DNA from: an uncultured Bacteroidales bacterium
GTDB taxonomy: Bacteria; Bacteroidota; Bacteroidia; Bacteroidales; F082
Assembly (NCBI GenBank): GCA_937896505.1
Contig: CALBNP010000181.1
Location: 1 to 17,246, forward strand
DNA length: 17,246 nucleotides
Direction: 5' to 3'
Part shown: in pieces, positions 8,009 to 15,500 of the stretch
Layout: each line of letters opens with the position of its first letter
Position numbering within the stretch: position 1 is the first letter of the stretch
Notes under the pieces: generated by a model
What the model saw: the letters and a program-made list of their open reading frames with translations, nothing else
Database searches by the model: none
What the model was told of the DNA's origin: nothing
Position numbers and translations under genes: made by a program

Positions 8009-10219
8009 ATGAAACGACTGCTTTTGTTTTTCATTCTCTTGTCGGCGATACAGGTTTCCGCCCAAGAACTCGAAGTCAAGTCATTTGCCCCAAAGACCAA
8101 CGACCTTTCGGCAAGCACGAATCCGAGAGGCGACAACAACAACATTGCCTGTGCCTTGATAAAAGTCCAACTGGCTGCACAAGGCGCACAGTTTGAAGGC
8201 AATGTGGTCGGCAATGTCGAATATAAGACCTCGGAATACATGGTGTATATGGCAAGCGGAAGCAAAAGAGTGAAAGTGAAGCTGGAAGGCTATCTGCCTT
8301 TGGAAGTGAATTTCGCCGATTATGGTGTAAATGTCTTGGAGTCGAAAACGACATACGGACTTAGGATTTCCATTCCAGAAGTCGGGCCTCAAACCCCGAA
8401 AGTCACATCTCAATATTTGGTGTTCAAGGTATCCCCCGCTGATGCCGTCGTTAAAGTCAACGAGACTATTTGGCCCAATAATAATGGCGTGGCAAGAATG
8501 CTTGTGCCATTTGGGGAATATTCCTATTTGATTCAGTCGAAAGACTATCATTCGGCTTCAGGGAAAATATCCGTTGACGATCCTGCTAATAAGAAAGAAG
8601 TCGAAATCAGTTTGAAGCCTAACTTTGGTTGGATTGAGGTAAAAGGTTCGGGCGAACTCCTTGGAGCATCTGTCTATATTGACAACAACTATATCGGAAA
8701 AGTTCCTGTCAAGAGTGAAGCACTCAAAAGCGGTCAATATGAAGTGCTGATTGCCAAGGAACTTTATAACTCGTACAGTGCAATCATAACGGTAAGTGAC
8801 AATCAGACATCAACCGTAACTCCTTCACTTGTTGCCAATTTCTCTAACATCACATTGAAGGTGGATGACGATGCCGAAATTTGGGTCAACGATGAGAAAA
8901 AAGGCATCGGAAATTGGACTGGAAATCTTGAATTTGGCAGCTATAAAGTAGAGTGCAAAAAAACAAATCACGAGACCTCAACCAAATACCTTGAAATCAC
9001 CAACCAAATGAAAGGTAAGACCATCAGCTTGGATGCTCCAAAACCTATCTGCGGTTCGTTGATTGTAGAAACTATTCCTGATTACGCTGAACTTTATATT
9101 GATGGCAAAAAGGTTGGCGAAACACCTATGTTTGTTTCAGAACTGCTTATTGGCAAGCACGAAGTGAAAATAAGCAAAGCCAATTATGCTGATTACACCG
9201 AAACGGTGACGATAGCCAAAGGCGATACCAAGACAGTGAACGCCACTTTGAGCAGCACTGTGTTGGTGTTAATAACCACCAATGTCTCATCGGCATCGTT
9301 TAGCATTGACGGGCAGTCTTACGGGAAGTTCGGCAGCTCGAAGCAACGCAATGTGGAACTTTCATACGGCACCCACCATATTATCGCCACCGCCGAAGGC
9401 TACGCCGACTACACAAGCAGTTTTACCGTATCGCCCGACAACACAGCCTGCACAATAAGCATGAAAGAAAAGTTTGGCCCGCTTACCTTCACTGTAAACG
9501 GCGTAACCTTTAAGATGCTCCCCGTAGAGGGCGGCACCTTCACCATGGGGGCCACCGCCGAGCAGGGCAACGATGCGTATGACTATGAGAAACCCACGCA
9601 TAGCGTGATGCTGAGCAACTACTACATGGGCGAGACCGAGGTGACGCAGGCCCTTTGGCAGGCGGTGATGGGAAAGAGCGTGACCCAAATTGCTAATGAG
9701 AACGGATGGAATACATACGGTGTCGGAGACAATTACCCAATGTATGATGTTTCATGGGACGACTGCCAGACCTTCATCAATAAGCTGAACCAGCTATTGG
9801 CCGGTCAGCTTGGCGGCAAGCGGTTCGCCTTGCCTACCGAGGCGCAGTGGGAGTATGCGGCTCGGGGCGGCAAGAAGAGCAAGGGCTACAAGTACAGCGG
9901 CAGCAACAACTTGGACAACGTGGCCTGGTACACAAGCACGACAAACCATAGCGGGACAAGGCCCGTAGGCACGAAGACGCCCAACGAGCTTGGCCTCTAC
10001 GACATGAGCGGCAATGTGTGGGAATGGTGCAGTGACTGGTACGGCAGCTACGGCAGCGGTGCGCAGACAAACCCTACAGGCTCTACATCGGGCTCGCACC
10101 GCGTGGGCCGTGGCGGCGGCTGGGGCGGCGACGCGGGGTACTGCCGTGTGTCGTACCGCATCGGCATCACTCCCGGCTTCCGCAACTACGACCTTGGCCT
10201 CCGTTTGTCGTTTCGTTAG
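8009..10219 (+). CDS. Surface protein: shared N-terminal domain, five PEGA repeats, FGE/CLec domain with DGR-like C-terminus
   Basis: The 736-residue product has a signal peptide (1-18, ending V-S-A-Q) and the N-terminal domain shared with the next two genes (about 19-122). Five PEGA-type beta repeats follow at about 135-207, 208-279, 280-346, 347-417 and 418-490, then an FGE-sulfatase/SUMF1 domain at 492-736 with C-type-lectin-like topology (GGTFTMGA, EVTQALWQAVMG, LPTEAQWEYAARGG, GLYDMSGNVWEWCSDW). Of the two catalytic cysteines of true formylglycine-generating enzyme, only the second is present (C712); the first is Gly (G707), so formylglycine synthesis is unlikely and a binding/display role is more probable. 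GC content rises sharply from about 9300. The last 35 codons have the codon pattern of a DGR variable region. PEGA repeats are usually extracytoplasmic and may bind cell-wall glycans. Confidence 0.85.
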   Translation: MKRLLLFFILLSAIQVSAQELEVKSFAPKTNDLSASTNPRGDNNNIACALIKVQLAAQGAQFEGNVVGNVEYKTSEYMVYMASGSKRVKVKLEGYLPLEVNFADYGVNVLESKTTYGLRISIPEVGPQTPKVTSQYLVFKVSPADAVVKVNETIWPNNNGVARMLVPFGEYSYLIQSKDYHSASGKISVDDPANKKEVEISLKPNFGWIEVKGSGELLGASVYIDNNYIGKVPVKSEALKSGQYEVLIAKELYNSYSAIITVSDNQTSTVTPSLVANFSNITLKVDDDAEIWVNDEKKGIGNWTGNLEFGSYKVECKKTNHETSTKYLEITNQMKGKTISLDAPKPICGSLIVETIPDYAELYIDGKKVGETPMFVSELLIGKHEVKISKANYADYTETVTIAKGDTKTVNATLSSTVLVLITTNVSSASFSIDGQSYGKFGSSKQRNVELSYGTHHIIATAEGYADYTSSFTVSPDNTACTISMKEKFGPLTFTVNGVTFKMLPVEGGTFTMGATAEQGNDAYDYEKPTHSVMLSNYYMGETEVTQALWQAVMGKSVTQIANENGWNTYGVGDNYPMYDVSWDDCQTFINKLNQLLAGQLGGKRFALPTEAQWEYAARGGKKSKGYKYSGSNNLDNVAWYTSTTNHSGTRPVGTKTPNELGLYDMSGNVWEWCSDWYGSYGSGAQTNPTGSTSGSHRVGRGGGWGGDAGYCRVSYRIGITPGFRNYDLGLRLSFR
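8060..8115 (+). repeat. 56-bp exact repeat, copy 1 (paralogous N-terminal domain)
   Basis: Identical base for base to 11574-11629. It encodes the first residues of the mature N-terminal domain (A-Q-E-L-E-V-K-S-F and onward). Flanking DNA is similar but diverged, including third-position changes, so the identity is longer than protein conservation alone would demand. The middle gene (10305) is related at protein level here but not identical in DNA. Confidence 0.9.
9300..10219 (+). other. GC-rich 3' segment within the PEGA/FGE gene
   Basis: GC content jumps inside the reading frame. A 60-base sample at 8881-8940 (PEGA 3) is 42% GC by hand count, whereas 10081-10140 is 78%. The change begins near the fifth PEGA repeat, relaxes partly around 9660-9780 and is strongest at the 3' end. 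The next gene's homologous FGE domain is not GC-rich. This suggests that the domain-coding segment was acquired or replaced separately from the N-terminal half. Confidence 0.6.
10100..10204 (+). other. Candidate DGR variable region (VR) in the FGE/CLec C-terminus
   Basis: These 35 codons encode R698 to R732. At 16 positions where this fold normally exposes variable residues (codons starting 10106, 10118, 10124, 10127, 10130, 10136, 10139, 10154, 10160, 10163, 10166, 10175, 10178, 10184, 10187, 10190), 15 codons end in C, and all 16 can be derived from AAC, AGC or AGG by changing adenines only. The remaining framework codons (cgt, gtg, tcg, ctt, ccc and so on) vary in third base and contain no A except one act. 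This is what adenine-specific mutagenic retrohoming from an AAC-rich template leaves. No template repeat or reverse transcriptase is in the window, so the source would have to lie elsewhere. Confidence 0.55.
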
Positions 10220-10304
10220 TTATAGCAATAAAAAAGTTGCATAAGACGACAGATTGTCTTTGGGTGCTTGAACCGACAGAATAGCAATTTACAATCACTG
10301 TTTT

Positions 10305-11471
10305 ATGAAACAATTATTCATAATTCTTTTCTATTTTTTATTGGTGATGCAAATCTCAGCTCAGGAACTCACCGTAAAGTCGTTTGTTGAGAACACAAAG
10401 GATTTGTCGGCCAGCACTAATCCAAGAAACGACAACAACGGTACGCCCTGTGCTTTGGTCAAAGTCCGGATTGCAGCAAAGGGTGTGTTGTTTGAAGGTA
10501 ATGTAGTAGGTAATGTTGACTATAGGACTTCGGAATATTGGGTGTATATGGCAAAAGGAAGCAAAAGGCTCACGTTGAAACTTGAAGATTATTTGCCTTT
10601 AGATGTTGCTTTTGCCGATTATGCCATCAACGCTTTAGAGTCAAAGATGACCTATATGCTGACCATTACGAAGGAGCCAATGAGAAATGTGGTTCAGATA
10701 CAATCGGAGCCGAAACCGGAAGAACATTACGATGATGTTCAACCGCTTGAATTTACGGTTTCAGGGGTCACTTTTAAAATGATGTATGTGAAAGGAGGCT
10801 CTTTTACCATGGGAGCCAGTTTAAGTGATGCAGAAGCGCGTGATGATGAAAGCCCACGCCATAAGGTGACCGTGGACGATTTCTATTTGTGTTCCCATGA
10901 AGTGACTCAAGCCCTCTGGCGTGCCGTCATGGGTAGTGAAGTGTCAAATAATGGAGGATGGCAGCCTGAATCGGGACGAGGAAATGATTATCCTGTTTAT
11001 AAGGTGACTTGGAACGAATGTATGACCTTCATAAACAGATTGAACACTTTACTTGCCAAACAACTCAAAGGAAAAAAGTTTTGCTTGCCAACTGAAGCGG
11101 AATGGGAATATGCAGCCAGAGGCGGGCAAAAAAGCAAAGGTTATAAATATAGTGGCAGCAACAACTTGGGAAGCATAGCATGGTATGCCGATAACAGCAA
11201 TAAGAAAGCCCATCAGGTTGGGCAAAAGGCATCCAATGAATTGGGATTGTACGACATGCTTGGCAATGTGTGGGAATGGTGCAGCGATTGGAAAGGCGAT
11301 TATAGTAATTCCCTGCAAAGCAATCCCAAAGGTCCATCTTCCGGCACTGAACGTGTGTTTCGTGGTGGCAGTTGCAACTATCAGTCCCGATTCTGTAGAG
11401 TATCACGCCGATCAGGTTTTGGCCCTGATTCCATACCTGGATTCATTGGCCTTAGATTGGCGTTGAAATAG
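10305..11471 (+). CDS. Surface protein: shared N-terminal domain plus FGE/CLec domain
   Basis: This 388-residue protein has a signal peptide (1-19, ending I-S-A-Q), the same N-terminal domain as its neighbours (about 20-122), a short acidic linker and an FGE-sulfatase/SUMF1 domain (about 147-388; GGSFTMGA, EVTQALWRAVMG, LPTEAEWEYAARGG, GLYDMLGNVWEWCSDW). It is in effect the preceding protein without the PEGA repeats. The second FGE cysteine is kept (C364) but the first is Tyr (Y359); an unpaired C357 lies two residues away, so canonical formylglycine chemistry is doubtful. Unlike the upstream gene, its last codons use mixed third bases and framework codons contain adenine (aga, gta, tca), so it does not look like a recently diversified DGR target. 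An 85-base gap precedes it, and its own promoter is possible. Confidence 0.85.
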   Translation: MKQLFIILFYFLLVMQISAQELTVKSFVENTKDLSASTNPRNDNNGTPCALVKVRIAAKGVLFEGNVVGNVDYRTSEYWVYMAKGSKRLTLKLEDYLPLDVAFADYAINALESKMTYMLTITKEPMRNVVQIQSEPKPEEHYDDVQPLEFTVSGVTFKMMYVKGGSFTMGASLSDAEARDDESPRHKVTVDDFYLCSHEVTQALWRAVMGSEVSNNGGWQPESGRGNDYPVYKVTWNECMTFINRLNTLLAKQLKGKKFCLPTEAEWEYAARGGQKSKGYKYSGSNNLGSIAWYADNSNKKAHQVGQKASNELGLYDMLGNVWEWCSDWKGDYSNSLQSNPKGPSSGTERVFRGGSCNYQSRFCRVSRRSGFGPDSIPGFIGLRLALK

Positions 11472-11513
11472 CAATAATTTTAGTTTGTTCAAGTTTACAA
11501 TGATTTTAATTTA

Positions 11514-12473
11514 ATGAAAATGAAACGAATAATTCTCTTTACGTTTTTTTTAAACTTTGTTTTCTTCTGCAATGCCCAAGAACTCGAAGTCAAGTCATTT
11601 GCCCCAAAGACCAACGACCTTTCGGCAAGTACAAATCCAAGACTTGACAACAACAACATCGCTTGTGCCTTGATAAAAGTGCAGTTAGCCGCACAAGGCG
11701 CACAGTTTGAGGGCAATGTTGTCGGAAAAACCGAATACAAGACTTCGGAATATCTGGTTTACATGGCCACTGGCAGCAAGAGGGTGAAAGTGAAATTGGA
11801 AGGTTATCTCCCATTGGAAGTGAATTTTGACGATTATGGCGTGAATGTCTTGGAGTCGAAAACGACCTACGTCTTAACCATAACCGGTGTGAAAACCATA
11901 GTCGTTCCTCAATTGGAGGAAAAGCCAGAGGTGATAGAGGCAAAGCCAGTAGTTTCTGCACCTGTTGAACCTCAAAGCCAGCAAAAGAATCAAATCAGCA
12001 AAAAGACTTTTTTCACCGTCAACGGAGCTTATTCGGCCTTGCCTCAGTTGTCGTTTGGGGTAAGCGTGGGACAAGTGAAGCGTTTCGGATGGTTCGTCAG
12101 TGCGATGACCAACGCCAGTTTCGTCGGGATGCAAACTTCAAACACATGCGACTCACAAGGTTATCTTGAAGGCGGTTATCTTCCAATGTATAATGGTAAA
12201 ACCGCTAGTGACCGTCTTTCAGTTATGGGTGGTGGCATAATCCGTCTCTCAGGTTCCGTCTATGCTCGTGTGGGCATAGGTTATGGCGTGAGCAACCTCT
12301 GTTGGCAAACCGTCGATCAGAAATGGTATCGCAATACAGAATATAGCACCCAAGGTCTGGATTTGTCAGCCGGTTTTCAAGCCCATTTAGGTGGTTTTGT
12401 CCTCTCTTTGGAAGCCGTCTCCACAAACTTCAAAACTCTTGAAGGCAAACTTGGTGTTGGATTTGCCTTTTGA
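11514..12473 (+). CDS. Shared N-terminal domain fused to a beta-barrel-like C-terminus
   Basis: The 319-residue product starts with a signal peptide (about 1-21, ending C-N-A-Q) and the N-terminal domain shared with the two preceding genes (about 22-125). A Pro/Val/Glu-rich linker (about 130-165) follows. The C-terminal region of about 155 residues has alternating hydrophobic/polar strands, many Gly and Ser residues, and ends in V-G-F-A-F. A terminal aromatic residue is typical of outer-membrane beta-barrel proteins, so an outer-membrane location is inferred. The ATG at 11514 is chosen; the in-frame ATG at 11520 is equally possible. A 56-base stretch (11574-11629) is identical to 8060-8115 in the PEGA/FGE gene, indicating recent duplication or gene conversion. 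The barrel part has no recognised name. Confidence 0.75.
   Translation: MKMKRIILFTFFLNFVFFCNAQELEVKSFAPKTNDLSASTNPRLDNNNIACALIKVQLAAQGAQFEGNVVGKTEYKTSEYLVYMATGSKRVKVKLEGYLPLEVNFDDYGVNVLESKTTYVLTITGVKTIVVPQLEEKPEVIEAKPVVSAPVEPQSQQKNQISKKTFFTVNGAYSALPQLSFGVSVGQVKRFGWFVSAMTNASFVGMQTSNTCDSQGYLEGGYLPMYNGKTASDRLSVMGGGIIRLSGSVYARVGIGYGVSNLCWQTVDQKWYRNTEYSTQGLDLSAGFQAHLGGFVLSLEAVSTNFKTLEGKLGVGFAF
11574..11629 (+). repeat. 56-bp exact repeat, copy 2 (paralogous N-terminal domain)
   Basis: Second copy of the 8060-8115 sequence, in the same frame and at the same place in its protein. It lies about 3.5 kb downstream in direct orientation, so recombination between the copies would delete or duplicate the two FGE-type genes. 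Confidence 0.9.
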
Positions 12474-12523
12474 AAGTGAATACAAACATTATACGATAAA
12501 CATATAACCTTTTGTGACATAAG

Positions 12524-15500
12524 ATGAAACAGTTATTCTTAACCATAGTACTTATCATTTCCACACTTTTCTTCACCACCTGCAAGAAAGCACCAGAAGT
12601 GAATATCAGTCAATTTGAGATTGTCAGAGAGTATGTAACCCCAGGCTCGACAACCGCCACCATCAACGGAGTTTTCGATTATGGCGGAGTAGTTGACCAA
12701 TTGAAAGTGACCGTCGGCAAACGGGACGATTTTACCGATGCTCACACTTTTATCGCCGAACTGAGCGAAAAGAATTTCTCCGTATTGTTGACAGATCTAA
12801 CCAGCAGCACGGAATACAAGTACAGGTATGAAGTGGATTACGGTGTCGATAAGGATTACATCACCGAGACACGAACCTTTACCACAATTGGAATTTCATT
12901 GCCAATGGTGAGCACTTCCACTGTGAGTTATGTAGGAGCCGATGATGCCATTTGCGGAGGAACGGTAAACGATGATGGCGGTGCTGAAATCACTGCAAGG
13001 GGCGTGTGCTGGAGCACTAACCCAGAGCCTACCCTTGGTAGTGCTCACACCGTTGATAGTTGTGGCTTAGGACAATATGCCAGCCATTTGACAGGATTGG
13101 CCCTTAACACGAAGTATTATGTGCGGGCTTACGCAACCAACAGCCAGGGAACGGGCTATGGTTCAGAACTTGAGTTTACCACCACGGCATTGTCGCCTAC
13201 GGTGGTGACAACGCGTGTCAGCGACATTGACTCCGTTTCTGCCCGCATTTTGGGTGAAGTTACAGACAATGGCGGCAGCGAGGTGACGGAACGCGGCGTG
13301 TGCTGGAGCACTCACGAAGAACCCACTATGCAAGACCAAACCATGGCAGCCGGAAGCGGAACAGGCATCTTCGCCTGCAACCTCGTAAACTTATCGCCCA
13401 ATACCACTTACCATGTGCGTGCATACGCCAAGAACAGTTCAGGCCTCGGCTTTGGTGAGGTCTTGACCTTTACCACCAATGTCTCCCTACAGATGCCATC
13501 GGTGAGCACTATCGAAATCACCGAAATAACGGCTTCTTCAGCCAAATGCACAGGCAATGTAAGCGGCGACGGAGGATCGGAAATTACCGCCCGTGGGTTC
13601 TGCTATGGTCTAACTGCCAACCCGACATTACTCAACCAGTCGGAAACCGTTGGAGGCACAACAGGCAGTTTCGAAGCTACCCTTACCAACCTGCAACCCA
13701 ACAAGACCTATCATGTGCGTGCCTTCGCCACAAACAGTGTCGGCACCAATTATGGTGAAGACAAAACCTTTACTACTACCGAAGGCTTGCCGACAGTCAA
13801 TACTGGCAGCATCACCGAAATTACCGCAACAACAGCCAAGTGCAGTGGTGAGGTAACTAACCAAGGTGCAAGCACGGTGACAGAAAGAGGCGTTTGCTGG
13901 GCAACCACTCATGACCCTACTGCAAATGGAACCCATTCCACAAGCGGAAGCGGCATGGGCAGCTTCACTTGCAACCTTACAGGCCTGACTCCCAATGCCG
14001 TCTATTATGTAAGAGCATACGCAAAGAATGCCCAAGGCATTTCATACGGAGCCGAAGTCAGCTTCACCGCCTTAGAAGGTCTTCCAGTAGTTACTACTGG
14101 TGAAGTGACAGATATTACAGCCAATTCTGCCAAAGGCAGTGGAACCGTGACCGAACAAGGTGGCAGTGCAGTAACTGAAAGGGGCATCTGCTGGAGTACC
14201 TCTCATAACCCGACTATCACCAGCAACCACCAAGCCAGCGGCAGCGGAGCAGGTAGTTTTACGGCAAACATGACAAACCTTGCATCTGGTACGACTTACT
14301 ACGTCCGTGCTTACGCAAAGAACACCCAAGGCACTACCTATGGTGAAGAAAAGCAATTCACCACCACTGCATCTAAGCCTACGGTGACGACTGGCAGCAT
14401 CACCAACATTACCCAGACTTCAGCAACTGGTAGCGGAAACGTAACCAACGATGGCGGCGCAACCGTCACGGAAAGAGGTATCTGCTGGAGCACTTCGCAA
14501 AATCCAACCATTTCAGGCAGCCATCAGGCAAGCGGAAATGGTACGGGAAGTTTCACAGCCAACATGACAGGGCTTGCGGCAGGAACGACCTACTATGTGC
14601 GTGCCTACGCCACAAACAGCGCTGGAACTTCATACGGCGAACAAAAGACCTTCAGCACTACGGCCAACATGCCAACGGTTACGACAAGCCAAGTGACCAA
14701 TATCACCCAAATGACTGCCCAAGGCGGCGGTAATGTGACAAGCGATGGCGGAGCCGCTGTTACCCAGCGAGGCATCTGCTGGAGCACCTCGCATAACCCG
14801 ACAGCAAACGGAAGCCATGCCAACAGCGGTTCGGGTACAGGTTCATTCACGGCCAACATGACTGGCCTCATGGCTAACACCACTTATTATGTGCGGGCTT
14901 ATGCCACGAACAGCCAAGGCACAAGCTATGGCAACGAAGTGAGTTTCACCACAAGCCAAAACATATCTTCGCCTACGGTAACGACGAGTGCCGTTACGAA
15001 CATCACACAGACTACCGCCCAAGGCGGCGGCAATGTCACCAACGATGGCGGCGCTTCCGTTACCCAGCGAGGCATCTGTTGGGGAACTTCTCACAACCCG
15101 ACCACAAGCGGCTCTCACGCTGCTAGCGGGACAGGAACAGGATCTTACACGGTGCAGATGACAGGCCTCACAGCCAACACGACCTATTATGTACGAGCTT
15201 ATGCCACCAATAGTGCAGGAACAGCATACGGCAGCGAAGTGCCGTTTACGACTTCTCAAAATGTTTCCTTACCTACAGTGACAACAGCAAATATTACCAA
15301 CATTACACAAACTACTGCTAATGGTGGTGGCAATGTTACAAGTGATGGAAATGCCACGGTAACAGCCCGTGGCGTGTGCTGGAGTACCTCGCACAACCCG
15401 ACCACAAGCGGTAGCCACACCACCAACGGCACAGGAACTGGAAGTTTCACAAGTTCCATGACAGGCTTAACTGCCAACACTACCTATTATGTACGAGCTT

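Noticed and set aside
9794..10244. Long Ala/Arg/Cys-rich open frames on both strands over the FGE domain
   Set aside because: These are by-products of the GC-rich segment, where stop codons are rare in all frames. The protein composition is unnatural and the FGE frame is clearly the real one.
10243..10260. AAGAC/GTCTT inverted repeat after the PEGA/FGE gene as a terminator or DGR hairpin
   Set aside because: A 5-bp stem with an 8-nt loop and no T-run; too weak for a terminator. DGR target-site hairpins are usually longer and GC-rich.
11341..11468. A second DGR variable region at the end of the 10305 gene
   Set aside because: Third bases at the equivalent positions are mixed and framework codons contain adenine (aga, gta, tca), so the adenine-only substitution pattern is absent.
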